DNA from: Simmondsia chinensis
Lineage: Eukaryota > Streptophyta > Magnoliopsida > Caryophyllales > Simmondsiaceae
Direction: 5' to 3'
DNA length: 64,000 bases
NCBI GenBank assembly: GCA_018398585.1
Contig: JAGTTD010000003.1
Coordinates: forward strand, 7,882,637-7,946,636
The notes under the pieces are model-generated. The model ran no database searches, had not been told where the DNA came from, and worked only from the letters and a program-made list of their open reading frames with translations. This document shows positions 11,048-21,720 of the stretch, piece after piece (positions within the stretch are counted from its first letter, which is position 1; every line of letters starts with the position of its first letter). The translations under genes and the position numbers were made by a program.

Positions 11048-11802
11048 TGTCACGATCCTTGGTTCATGACCTTGCGTTATCACGTTCCTATATCGTGACC
11101 TCGAGTTAATGGCTCGAGATATGAATTGATAGTGAGAATTGATAGAGTTTAAGAGAGTATGGGATGAGAAAGAAGGTGAATTTAGACTTAGATGAGAAAA
11201 GAAGTAGAGTTAAATGACAGAAAGAATAGAGAGTATGAGATGAGAGAGAATTAAGAATTAAAGTCTTGAATTTCATTCATATTTTCATTGAGGATCATTA
11301 CAAGTATTTGCTCTTCTATTTATAGAATTCTAACAATTAATTCTTGAAATTTCCTAAGCTAATACAATCTGAATTTTTCAAATAAAATGGCGGGAAATAA
11401 CCAACAATTCAAATAATGGCGGGAAAAGGGGATTATTCAAATATTGGTGGGAAATATAATGGCGGGAAACTATTTGAATCCAAATAAGAGCGGGAAAGGT
11501 AGTTGGGAAGATTTTAGAACCGGGCCCCACTTTAGGCTTGTTTTTGGGCAGCTGCGGCTACCGGGTACCGGTTCCACTGGCTGGAGGGTTTGACCTTGAC
11601 ACCTGATAGGCGTGTCGCTGGCTCGACCTTGGCACGAGCCTGACCTTGTTATGACATGCTTTGGCCGGTTTTGACTTTGTCTAGCTGGGAACTAGACTTG
11701 AACCTGGCTGTGAGCCTTTGACATCCAACCCTGACACCCGAACCTCTCTCCTTGGTGCTCTTGGTTGCTACATAGGACTTTCTCACTGTTAGGGTCGTGA
11801 CA
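11048..11802 (-). repeat. LTR B (middle LTR) of the tandem array
   Basis: Plus-strand ends are TGTCACGATCC and GGGTCGTGACA. It has internal region on both sides: a primer site (plus strand tggctctgataccactt) on its left and a purine tract on its right. So it serves as the 5' LTR of the left unit and the 3' LTR of the right unit. Confidence 0.92.
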
Positions 11803-11982
11803 ATCCCTTCCCCTTCAGTTTCTCCTTGTCTTCAAGGACGTTATTAACTTTCTAGCTATTACAATATACTTTCCTAGTACATATACTACTAGCACCTTTT
11901 ACTAAGTACTTAGGTATATTTTATTTTTCCCTTTATTTATTGCATCATATTAACCACTAAGTACTTAAGTACACAAAAAGTT

Positions 11983-12705
11983 CTACCCGATCCCTTTTCT
12001 TGAGGTCAAGTCAGGACAAGGTAAGTTTAGATGAGCTTCATTTTCAATGCCAATTCTAGTCCGAGGAAAGCGCTCCCATACTCGGGCCTTGACATTGGCA
12101 TTGACAATGTAATCTTGTAGCCTTTCCTGCTGCGCTGATTCTTCCTGTTGGACAAGAGCACGGTTGCGCTGGTCATTAGGCTCGGCTTTGGACAACATTT
12201 CGCCTATTGTCATGGTTGAGCTTTGGTCCGGTTGAAGGTTGTCATTCACTTGATGCGTTTCCTCATCTAAGTGTGCGAGGATGCCCACATCAGCATCCTT
12301 TCCGTGTGTCTTTTCCACGGTGATTATGTCAATGTCAAGGCTGTTCTCATGTTCCGGGCAATTTGGTTCATACAAACTCTTGACATTTTTCTTGGCTTCG
12401 AGTTGCCTTGTCCTCACAGGTTCCAGCGGTGCTATTTCGGGTTCTAACTCCGGCCTTTTCTCCATTCTTCGAATTGCTTGCTGTAACTCCTTTATGGCTT
12501 CTGCCAGAATTTCTACTGAAGCTTTAACCTCTGTCACTCCCGACTCCAATCTTTGGCAAAAGGATCTAAGGTTTTCGTTGATGCGGTGCTGCTCCTCCCT
12601 ATCTTTTGCTCGGTCTTGTTGCCATGTGCGAGACATGACGTCAAGGCGTTTTTCAATGACTGCAATTCTCTCTTGATTTTCATTGGACTCTTTGGATGAG
12701 GTCAT
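11983..12705 (-). CDS. coiled-coil protein of a non-autonomous LTR element, copy 2 (240 aa)
   Basis: Start ATG at 12705, same context as copy 1. It reads the same protein with scattered conservative changes (for example ESNENQERIAVIEKRLDV against ESNATQERIAVIEKRLDV) and no stop or frameshift, extending five residues further to SRKGIG. Keeping both frames open while the window's other retroelement frames are broken suggests the duplication is recent or the frame was under selection. No known domain was recognised; the N-terminal half is probably coiled coil. Confidence 0.6.
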   Translation of the reverse strand: MTSSKESNENQERIAVIEKRLDVMSRTWQQDRAKDREEQHRINENLRSFCQRLESGVTEVKASVEILAEAIKELQQAIRRMEKRPELEPEIAPLEPVRTRQLEAKKNVKSLYEPNCPEHENSLDIDIITVEKTHGKDADVGILAHLDEETHQVNDNLQPDQSSTMTIGEMLSKAEPNDQRNRALVQQEESAQQERLQDYIVNANVKARVWERFPRTRIGIENEAHLNLPCPDLTSRKGIG

Positions 12706-13151
12706 TGCATTACGAACCTAGTTGATCACAACTCGCTTCAATACAATTTTTCACCCCCCCCCCCCCTTTTTTTTAAATCAGATCAGATCTGAATTCGAAC
12801 CAGGTGAGCATATATATATATATATATATATTTTTTTTTTTCCAGCAGTGGAACCTTGATCTGTACATCAACTGATTTCAGGCCGATCGGATCGAGCGGA
12901 GTTGATTTCAGACCTAGCTCCAACTGAATTGACTCAATCGCTGCGTCCTTTGGGTTGATCCTCAGGTTGACAGTGCCAGATCACTGGTTCCTTGTCTGCG
13001 CAGCACTTCAACAGCACTGGTTCGATTCTGTTGAACCTGATCGGTTCTGAATTTTTTTTATTTTTTTGCTGGTGATGAGATCCTTGATCTCAAGATGAAT
13101 GAAATGAGTGCAGCGGAATTTTTTTTTTTGGATAACGAGCCTCCGATTGAA

Positions 13152-13169
13152 GATGGCTCTGATACCACT
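13152..13169 (-). promoter_or_regulatory. primer-binding site of the array (initiator tRNA-Met type)
   Basis: Minus strand reads AAGTGGTATCAGAGCCAT next to LTR C. The core TGGTATCAGAGCC is the standard plant primer site complementary to the 3' end of initiator tRNA-Met. Confidence 0.85.
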
Positions 13170-13924
13170 TGTCACGATCCTTGGTTCATGACCTTGCCTT
13201 ATTGCGTTCCTAAGTTCGTGACCTCAAGTTAATTGCTCAAGATATGGATTGATAGTGAGAATTGATAGAGTTTAAGAGAGTATGGGATGAGAAAGAAGGT
13301 GAATTTAGACTTAGATGAGAAAAGAAGTAGAGTTAGATGAGAGAAAGAATAGAGAGTATGAGATGAGAGAGAATTAAGAGTTGAACTCTTGAATTTCATT
13401 CATATTTTCATTGATGATCATTACAAGTATTTGCTCTTCTATTTATAGAATTCTAACAATTAATTCTAGAAATTTCCTAAGCTAATACAATATGAATTAT
13501 TCAAATAAAATGGCGGGAAATAACCAACAATTCAAATAATGGCGGGAAAAGGGGATTATTCAAATATTGGCGGGAAATATAATGGCGGAAACTATTTGAA
13601 TTCAAATAAGAGCGGGAAAGGTCGTTGGGAAGATTCTAGAACCGGGCCCCACTTTAGGAGTGTTTTTGGGCTGCTGCGGCTACCGGGTACCGGTTCCACC
13701 AGCTGGAGGATTTGACCTTGACTCCTGCTAGGCGCGTCGCTGGCTCGGCCGTGGTACGGGCCTGACCTTGTTATGACTTGCTTTGGCCGGTTCTGACTTT
13801 GTCTAGCTGCGAACTGGACTTGAACCCGGCTGTGAGCCTTTAACATCCGACCCTAACACCCAAACCTCTCTCCTTGGTGCTCTCGGTTGCTGCATAGGAC
13901 TTTGTCACGGCTAGGGTCGTGACA
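13170..13924 (-). repeat. LTR C (5' LTR) of the tandem array
   Basis: Plus-strand ends are TGTCACGATCC and GGTCGTGACA. The next base on the right starts the target duplication CACTC (13925-13929). The primer site is to its left at 13151-13169. Confidence 0.92.
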
Positions 13925-13929
13925 CACTC

Positions 13930-14900
13930 ACCCCAAAATTGCTTAGGCAAACCTGCTTGAAAATGAAGTGCTCGACCAACTTCTAAGAGGTGTTGTGCTT
14001 TCGTTCAATATCTCCATTTTGTTGAGGAGTCTTGGTCAAAGAAGTTTGAAACCAAATTCCATGTTGAGCATAAAACCCTAATAACAGGCCATACTTGAAT
14101 TCTTGCCCGTTATCACTCCTCACTTGCTTCACCTAAAAACCAAATTGAGTGCTAACCATTCGCAAAAGTCCATAAGAATTTTGTGAGCTTGGGATTTCTC
14201 CATCATCAAATAAACACAAGTACAATAGTTAAAATCATCAACTATCGTGAGAAAATAACGTGTCCCAGTTAACGACACCGTTCGATAAGGCCCCCAAATA
14301 TCATAATGTGTTAGCTCAAAACAAGCACTAGTCCTTGAAATAGATAAAGGAATAGGCAAACGTGCCTGCTTGGCACGATGACAAGAATCACAAACAAAAT
14401 CGGTCTTCTCAAAATTTAAATGTGGAAAAGTTGACATCTTTGAAAAAGGCAAATGACCCAAACAGTAGTGCCATAAAATGGCCTCTTTACCACTTTGAAC
14501 GGAAAAAGACGAGGGAGCCACAAAAGACGAAGATGCCACTGATCGAACCTCCAAACAATAAAGCCCATCTCTTTGCCTACGCGCTTCAATCATCCTTTTC
14601 AAGCGTAGGCCCTGAATATAACAAAATTTATAATGAAAGGTTAACCCACAATTTCCATAACGCGCTAATTTACTCAGGGACAACAAGTTATATCGAAAGC
14701 CAGGCACGTATAGAACATCATTAAGGACGAGATTTTTTTGAAATCCGAAATTTTTCCACATGAGTAACTGACATGCACGCACCATTAGGAAATTTAACGG
14801 GGCCAACTAAATTATTTACGATAACATTAAACATCAAAGACAAGGATGTGACCATGTGATCGGTGGCACCGGTGTCAATAATCCAACTAGAAGAAGTAGA
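13930..14900 (-). pseudogene. copia no. 2 protease, pre-integrase and integrase core
   Basis: The minus strand gives SSWIIDTGATDHMV (protease active site DTGA intact, about 14855-14895) and LVLNDVLYVPGFRYNLLSLS. LWHYCLGHLPFSKM and FVCDSCHRAKQARLP form the zinc region. The integrase core has the three catalytic positions HYDIWGP, RSDNGQEF and QQNGDIERKH. It continues across the nested insertion into 8067-8885. A stop in the integrase (about 14130) and small shifts break it. Confidence 0.88.
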
Positions 14901-15399
14901 GGCAACCTAACTTGGCAAATTGACACCTGTAACAAAATTTATACCCAGGTAATCCAAGGAACGATCACCAATCGGAGAGAGGAAATCAACCGCTCCCCCT
15001 ATTGTCGAAACCTCTACAGAGTCTTGGTTAAAACTAGAATTATGCATGATTTAACGAAGAAAACAGATCAAGCAAGGAAAGACTCAAATAGTGAGCAGAT
15101 AGACAAATCAAAAATACCAAGACCAAAACTATCAAACAAAAGGTCAATGTTTTGCTGTTCAAAACATACTGTACCAAAATGCAAACATTATCGAACCGAT
15201 ACTTAGTATCTCTACTGTAGTGGACAATACTCAATCCAAACAAAAAAACCATAAACCCAAATATTTGAAAATATTGCTCACTACAAACTTTGATAAATGT
15301 CACTCATGTCGAGGGGATTTCTTCAATAGGATCTCACTGTACGACCAAGACGAGCGAATTTCTTCAATCGAAACGTCACTAGATTGAAACGTGATCTAA
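14901..15399 (-). other. copia no. 2 region upstream of protease; gag missing
   Basis: The minus-strand frame just before the protease reads VDFLSPIGDRSLDYLGINF with one stop, the end of the gag-protease linker. Further right, no gag helix pattern or zinc knuckle is visible in any frame and no clear primer site adjoins the LTR. Most of gag appears deleted. The short open frame at 15040-15303 has no recognisable content. Confidence 0.6.
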
Positions 15400-15752
15400 T
15401 AAAATAATCCATAATCGAATATAACAAAAACAAATATGGAGAAAATATTCCTTTTGATTGAATGAATTTGAATCAAACTTACAAGCCTTCTTACAGGCAA
15501 AGAAAGATACTAGTAAGATAATTACATGTATCCTATCACTAATTGCAAATCAAGAAGATCTAATTGCTACCCTAAAGGCCTTAATGGCCAGTTATGAAGA
15601 GGAAATCAAGGGTAAGAGATATTTACAAAGATGCCATTAGAGTATTTTATGATGCTAAAGTTTAGTTTATTACCTAGTAAAATACATGATAAAATACAAG
15701 ATGAAATACATAAATACAATTACTAAAATACCAAAAGTATGAGAGTATTCAA
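15400..15752 (-). repeat. copia no. 2 5' LTR
   Basis: It matches 6164-6499 from aaaataatcca to gagagtattcaa, with small indels. The terminal CA seen at 6498-6499 is replaced by TG here, so the outer terminus is eroded. Confidence 0.85.
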
Positions 15753-15857
15753 TGTAGTTCATGTCAAGAGCTCTTGGATCTCCATCCAAATGTGGAGTAG
15801 ATTCTTGAGCTCTTGATTCTCATCCTGCAAGGTCTTGTCATTTTGAGACTTGTTTTT

Positions 15858-16262
15858 GGTCTTTTGTTTTTTTTAAATGAAGGGTTTGTGATCCTTTATT
15901 GCTGGAGCATTTTGCACCCATGTTTAACTAAAAAAAGAATATAGTGATGAGAGAACCAATTTTAACCACAAAAAGAAATCGAGCCAAATTTATTATAACT
16001 ATACATTATCTTTAGAAGGTAAGGAGCACACTAGATAACCCAACAAAAGGTAGAACTTCCTAATGATTCACTCTAAACTATCAGCCAAAGTTTCTTCCGA
16101 TCCCTTCGGCAGATGTCCTCAAATTATGCCATGGCAATCCCAACGTAGCTACCATGTCTACTGCTTCGTTACCTTTACGAAAAAAATGAGAAGCCTGAAA
16201 CTCCACAAAATGTTGTAGCAGATCATTTAGCTTAAGATTCGATAAATCATGTTGAATTAGAG
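15858..16262 (-). pseudogene. L1-type LINE 3' end with RNase H C-terminus
   Basis: On the minus strand a frame from about 16255 to 16098 reads DLLQHFVEFQASHFF, RKGNEAVDMVATLGLPWHNL and RTSAEGIGRNFG, then a stop. This is the C-terminal pattern of the RNase H domain in plant L1-like LINEs (the Asn/Glu-Ala-Asp-x-hydrophobic-Ala motif). About 230 bases of UTR-like DNA follow to a short A-rich tail (plus strand tttgttttttttaaat, 15858-15875). It is 5'-truncated, as is usual for LINE copies. Confidence 0.6.
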
Positions 16263-16800
16263 TCAGAATTAAATTGTATCAAATTGTATCGGAGTTTTGT
16301 TAAGTAATTTTGCATCATATTGTTGTTATATAATTATATAAAAACTACGACTTGCAAAGCAGTACATTAAATTTTGGTTGGTGGCAAATAGGCCTGCCGA
16401 TGTTGACAATCGACTAATGATGATCACCAAGGCCCCTTTTTTTTTTTTTTTTTTTTTCCCTGCCATCACCTTTTTTTCTTTAAAAAACAATGCAAGTTTG
16501 TCAAAAATTTCCAATAAATAAATTAAAGTCACGAGGATGACCATGAGGATGACATTCTTGACTTGGAAAATGTACTCCTCTCCCTATTATTATTAATAAT
16601 TTTGATTTAGTCCTCTATTGATATTGAATGGAAAAAATATTAAAAAAGTATTAAACGATACTCTAAAGACTATGTTTGGTATTGAACTCTTCAATTATAA
16701 AAGAAAAGTATTGAACACCAATTTAGGAATTAATTTAAAATTGTATAATTAAGGAGAATAAATTCAGCATTCTATAATATATATATTTGAGTTAGCGTCG
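16263..16800. other. AT-rich non-coding stretch
   Basis: No coding pattern was seen. It contains a 21-base T tract (about 16437-16457) and a direct repeat of aaattgtatc at 16272-16290. Confidence 0.5.
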
Positions 16801-17285
16801 TTTACATAAAATGTTCTTGTACTTCGCCTAATGTATTAATTTAGTCCTTTTACCTTATATTGTCTCAACTTAGTCCTTCTACACATGTCAATAATAAATT
16901 TTTTAATCATTTGATCATATTAGATGCACGATCCATGCAAATCTACCCTTTTGTCTAATTAAACTCACTTGTGACTCGATTGTTAAATTTTTGCCACCTT
17001 GACGTTAAATTTATTGTAGGACCACAAGTAAAATTAGGCTAATTAAAAATTAATTTTACCTAATTAATTCGGTTGTACTGTAAAATGAATGACAAGGTGG
17101 TGAAAAATTCCTTAATGGTCGGGTCATGGGTGAGTTTAATTAGGCTAAAAGGTGGGGGTGTGGTTAAATGATTAAAAATATTTTATTAACTTGTACGAGA
17201 ACTAAGTTGATATTATTATAAGCAAAAGGATCAAATTGACTCATTGAGAGAAGTACAAGAACATTTTACTTTTATAACCATAATT
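16801..17285. mobile_element. MITE-like foldback, 'TTTAGTCC' family, copy A
   Basis: The left arm reads aaaatgttcttgtactt, then atttagtccttttac and cttagtccttctac; the right arm is the inverted form ending agtacaagaacatttt. The arms are about 100 bases with a core containing ggtcgggtcatgggtgag. The same arrangement recurs at 26650-26915 and 28515-28912. No transposase and no certain target duplication. Confidence 0.55.
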
Positions 17286-17324
17286 TAAATATACAATATA
17301 TATACACTCTATCTGGCACATGGA

Positions 17325-18132
17325 ACTAGAATTAGTGGAATTGCAATTCCAATTCCAATTCTAATTGAATTGGAATTCTAATGGAATTGAAATTCCATTA
17401 TTTGGTTCATCAAAGGAATTGAGGGTCAAAATTATAGTTACATAATGATTCGAAATCATCAAGGGTAATCCAGTCAATTGAGTTGGAGTATTTCGAGTTT
17501 TAAATCAACCCCGATTCGATTTTAGTAAGAGTAGTTCACATTGTGTTCAAGTTTATCGTTAGAGCGATTCACTTTATGTTCGAGTTTTTTGAGTTTCAAG
17601 TCAAATAGGATCGAGTATCGCATAGGATCATTTGGTGTTCAAATTATCTCAGATTTTCCGTTAATCAGGTTAGGTCTTTTTGAGATTCATGCTAGTTATA
17701 ATCGGGTTTGAGTTCATTTTAGGTCTTTTCAAGCTCAAGTTATATTAGATTTGAGACAAATGAATTGCATCATTTCAAATTCCAAGCCATCTTAGGCGGA
17801 GTTTGGGATGGATCCATTTGGGTCAATTTGGCTAGGTCATTTTTAGTTTGGCTCAGCTTGTTTATATCACATTCAAGTCAAGTAATTTTATTTTCTTAAT
17901 TTGAGTCGTCTCAAGTTTTGGTTCAACTGGATTGGGTTATTTCGGACTTTGAGCTAAGGCGGTTTTGGTCATTTCAAGTTCAAGTCATTAGAGTTGGGTG
18001 ATTTCAAGGTTCAGGTCAAATTTTAGATTGCGTCTAAGTCTTTAGATTTTAAGTTACCTTGGATTTGAGTTAATCAAGTGTGATCATTTTGAATTTTAGG
18101 TCAATAAAGATTGTATGGAATTGCAATTCCCT

Positions 18133-18168
<36 letters not shown>

Positions 18169-18304
18169 ACCCTAAAGAATTGAAAATTATAATTTTTAGT
18201 TAAAATTCAATTCTATGGAATGAATTGGGCAGTTGAATTATAATTCGAATTTCAACAGGTGAACCGAACGACATATTAGAATTCTTGGCCCCAATTCTAG
18301 TCTT
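17325..18304. repeat. degenerate minisatellite flanked by inverted sequences
   Basis: From about 17430 to 18110 the DNA is a chain of variants of a roughly 20-35 base motif built on words such as gagttcaagtcatttt and ttgggtcatttcaag, with no reading frame. It is flanked by ggaattgcaattcc palindromes (17335 and 18116) and by inverted outer arms: actagaatt...tttggttcatcaaa on the left and gaaccgaacgac...ccaattctag on the right. This may be one MITE-like element whose core is a minisatellite. Confidence 0.45.
18134..18178. repeat. poly-C tract of 45 bases
   Basis: An uninterrupted C run directly follows a ggaattgcaattccc palindrome at the minisatellite edge. Confidence 0.95.
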
Positions 18305-19032
18305 AGGGCCTGTTTGGGCATTGCCGTGAAAAATTGTTTTTTCTGAAAAATACCTTTTTGCAAAAAGCACTTTTGTTAAAAGTATTGTTTCAAATATATA
18401 GTTTGTGTTTGGTCAAACCAGTAAAAGAGGTGCTTACTATAATGTTGTGAGCGTTTGGCCAATATCTAAAATGGTACTTTTTTTGTAAAATTAACAGAAA
18501 GGACATTAACAAAAGTCTTTTACAGTTGAACAAATCACCCCAAAATCATTTCAAATATTTAATACATTTTTTAAATATATAAAATATATTTTAAATTCTT
18601 GAACTAATTTCTAATATTTTTAAAACTTTTAAAATAAATATTTAAAATTTTCAAAATAGTTTTTTCATGTATTTAAAATATTTTCTAAATATTTTAAATA
18701 TATTATTAATTATTAAAATATTTTTTTGTACTAAAATTTCTAAAATATATAAACTATTTTTTAGATATATAAATTTATTTTTTAAATATATTAACAAACT
18801 TGAGAATACCTAAACTTAAACTTTTTTCAATTGTTTAATTTTTGCTTCTATTTCTACTTAAAAGAAGAAGCACCAAATTTCTGCTTTTCTTTAAAATTAG
18901 AAAAACAGCTTCTATTTTTAATAAAAGCGCCATTTAATGGTTGCCAAACATCTTCCAAATCTCAGAGAAGTGCTTTTTCGAGGGTGAAAAAAAATACTTT
19001 TTTCCCTAAATTAAGCTAAGCCAAATAGGGCG
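18305..19032. mobile_element. hAT-type MITE (GGGCCTGTTTGG ends), core AT-rich
   Basis: The left end GGGCCTGTTTGGGC resembles common plant hAT MITE termini; the right end is a degraded inverse, ccaaatagggcgc. Inner arms agree: aaaaagcacttttg near 18365 and its inverse gaagtgctttttc near 18966. The core is a chain of taaaatatttt-like words. No transposase; target duplication not certain. Confidence 0.5.
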
Positions 19033-20512
19033 CAAACTTAATTTCTTAAAAAAAGTAGAATACGAAATTTATTCTCTTCAATTGTACAATCCTTAATTAA
19101 TTCTTATATGTGTATTCAATTTCATACTAATTCATAAATGGATGTTCAATATTTTTCTATTACCTTTAAAGAGTTAAATACTAAAAGCATTTTTTGAGAT
19201 ATAGTTCAACACTTTTTTAATATGTTTTCCTTTTAATTATGCAAATTTAATCCATATATTATTTTAACTCTTGTAACTATATTGATTCATGTTAATTTGT
19301 CCAAATTCATTCCTATTAATTATCAAAAAAAAAAAAAAAAACCTGTTGTTTCATCTAAAATTTTCATTAAATTATATTATCCAGACAACCTTAAATTATT
19401 TGGAAAAAAAATAATAAATATTGTGTAGATGACATTAAATCCAAGCCACATTAGAACGAAATAATGGGCATAATATTCCTTTTATGCACATTATGACACT
19501 TAAAATACAAAGAGAATAAATTAACACTATAAAAAATATAAAGACTAAAAGCTCGTTTGCTATTATATTATTATTTTTTTTCTAGAAATTAAAAATCATG
19601 ATCTAAAAATATTTTTTTGTTTTTTTTTTTTGAAAATTTTAATTTGAATGATATATGAAAACACAAAACTCAAAATTAAGAAAATTTATTATTTCTAAAA
19701 TCTGATTTTTATTTTTTTCAAAAATTTTAAAAATACAATAATAAAACAATATCAATTAAGCCCTATAATAATAGACTAAGTATAAGATAATGTGGAAAAG
19801 AATAATCTTATTTTCGTTTTTTGTTGACCAAGTACAATGTGCATCCCCCCTAGCACTGTCGATTTCTTATTCCTTAAATTCAAACTTCATCACTCAATGG
19901 GTCCAAGATAGACTTTGGACATTAGATTATACTAATTTTTTTTTTCTTATAATTATGATGACAAGATTCCCAAAAGGATACATGAGAAAATCCTCCAAAG
20001 AAATAAAAACAAAGCAAAAAAGAAAATAAAATAACAAAAGATAAAACACAAAAAATATAACCCCTAAGTTAGGTACGCATCATGATCAAAGTCAGACTAA
20101 AAAGTGTTTGATTTAGCCCATTATCCGTAGTTGCGAGATAGCTTAAGATAGTAGATGAGGGGCATGTGAGACATCCAATCTGGATATGGTTCAAGAAATG
20201 GTAGTGGAAATCAATTAAGATAATATGAAAATGGATTTTCCTTGTGCAATTATGAGTTGGTTATGGAGTACATTCAAGCTCATTGCATTTAAAACATTGT
20301 TTGATCTTACAATAAAAATTAATAATTATTCATTGTTTCAGGGCAGTGGATAATATGCATTGAACTATATGTATTGATTTATTGGGTAAATTATAAAAAG
20401 TCTCCTTTCTTTTGCTTCAATAAATGAAACTTTATCACAAATAAAATCATTCACTTAATTGCCTAACGTTTAAAATATCTATCACTCTGCCCCCAAACAA
20501 CATTGTAGGCCA
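19033..20512. other. AT-rich non-coding stretch
   Basis: About 1.5 kb with only short random frames (the longest about 79 codons, no domain). It holds A and T homopolymers. No repeat boundaries recognised. Confidence 0.5.
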
Positions 20513-20517
20513 TTTTT

Positions 20518-20926
20518 TGATACAGTAGAAAATTTAAGAGGAAAATTCATAAATAGAATAGACAGTTTTTTGGGGGGGGGGGGGGGGGGGGGGGGGAAGG
20601 AGGTGACGGTTGGCGCACGCGCGAGGCACATGCGGTAGTTAGAGCACGAGCTGGGCACGTGAATGAGCTGCACAATTTCTCCATGTTTTTTCTGTTTTTC
20701 TGCAATTTTCCATATTATGCTAATTTCTTAATTTCAATTATAATTTCTCTTCTTTGATCATATTTAAGCTTGTTAGAGTGTAATGAGGGTCTTTTATCCA
20801 ATGAAATGAATTCCTATCTTCTCTCTTATTCTCTCTTTTCTCAATTCTATCTATTCTTGATCTAAATCCCTAATTTTCTTGATTGGTTTGTGTGTTTGGT
20901 CCTTGGATCTCAATTTTCCTGTATCA
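20518..20926 (+). repeat. chromovirus 5' LTR, with expanded poly-G
   Basis: 409 bases, TGATACAG to CTGTATCA. It carries a 25-base G tract (20572-20596) where the 3' LTR has only tttttggtgggaaaagg. Because the two LTRs were identical at insertion, the tract expanded (or was misassembled) in this copy alone. Confidence 0.93.
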
Positions 20927-20928
20927 AA

Positions 20929-20942
20929 TAGGTATCAGAGCT
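20929..20942 (+). promoter_or_regulatory. chromovirus primer-binding site
   Basis: TAGGTATCAGAGCT lies two bases after the LTR end. It matches the TGGTATCAGAGC initiator tRNA-Met site with one difference. Confidence 0.85.
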
Positions 20943-20977
20943 TGATCCTCGACAAGGGGTGATCGGATTCCTTTGTG

Positions 20978-21720
20978 ATGGCAGAAGGCACTCGTTCGGC
21001 TATTGAATTCAGACGAGTAGAGGAAACTCTCTCTGCTCAAATGTGCACGAACGAAAAAAGGATGGAGCAATCAGTGGATGACGTTAGGGATTCTGTTGGG
21101 GAGCTGCGAAATGAATTTCGATCGACTACTGAAGAGATGAAAGGTGAGATGAGAGAAATCACACAACTAATTTCATCTATGTCACTGCAGTAGAGTCTAT
21201 TATTCGAAACCAATGGAGGAGGAAATGGAGAATCTACCTCCACACCAGCACCAGTACTCGTAGCTCAACATTACAATAGAGAAGCCATGCCTGGTTAAAA
21301 CAATGGTAATCGATCTTATGTTGCTAGATTGAATAGAATGGAGTTTCCTTTGTTTGAAGGGGCAGATATTAACGGGTGGTTTTTATGTGTGAACAATTTT
21401 TTATGATTGACAATATCCCTGATATAGATAAGGTGAGGTTAGCTGCAATGCACCTACGAGGGTTACCCCTCCAGTGGCACCAGAAGTATGTGAGATCAAG
21501 GGGTGATTTGGCATTGATTCCTTGGACCGTGTATTCAAGGGCTTTGAAGGAGAGATTTGGAAATGCTTATGAGGATCCTGTCTCTGAGCTAGTTAATTTG
21601 AAGGAAACAGGAACAGTTAAGGAGTACTTAGCTCGATTTGATGTTATTTAAGTAAGAGCTGGATTAAATGAGAATCAACTAATTAGCTATTTTTTATCTG
21701 GGCTTAGAGAAGATCTGGAA
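20978..21720 (+). pseudogene. chromovirus gag
   Basis: ATG at 20978 opens a charged, probably coiled-coil N-terminus (FRRVEETLSAQM, RMEQSVDDVRDSVGELRNEF) that stops at TAG 21191-21193. The capsid part follows in other frames: MEFPLFEGADINGW, DKVRLAAMHLRGLPLQWHQ, YVRSRGDLALIPWTVYSRAL, FGNAYEDPVSELVNLKE and VKEYLARFDVI. These are the standard retrotransposon gag blocks. At least one stop, one frameshift and a second stop at 21649-21651 interrupt it. Confidence 0.85.

Larger units (their letters stand above)
8886..13924 (-). mobile_element. non-autonomous LTR retrotransposon array: LTR-internal-LTR-internal-LTR
   Basis: Three LTR copies of about 755 bases (8886-9641, 11048-11802, 13170-13924) alternate with two internal regions of about 1.4 kb. 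The whole is flanked by one target duplication, CACTC (8881-8885 and 13925-13929). Minus orientation is shown by a primer site reading TGGTATCAGAGCC next to the 13170 and 11048 LTR ends, and by purine tracts AAGGGGAAGGGAT next to the 9641 and 11802 ends. No protease, integrase or RT is present, so mobility would depend on another element. Each internal region carries one coiled-coil ORF. Confidence 0.93.
6164..15752 (-). mobile_element. Ty1/copia retrotransposon no. 2, split by a nested element
   Basis: Similar LTRs lie at 6164-6499 and 15400-15752. Between them, on the minus strand, are protease, integrase, RT and RNase H in copia order; most of gag is missing. The element is cut in the integrase by the insertion at 8886-13924, whose 5-bp target duplication CACTC restores the frame when removed. 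Several frameshifts and stops make it non-functional. Confidence 0.9.

Noticed and set aside
8886..13924. CRISPR-like array of spaced repeats
   Set aside because: Repeats are 755 bases with TG/CA ends, primer sites and a target duplication; this is an LTR array in plant DNA.
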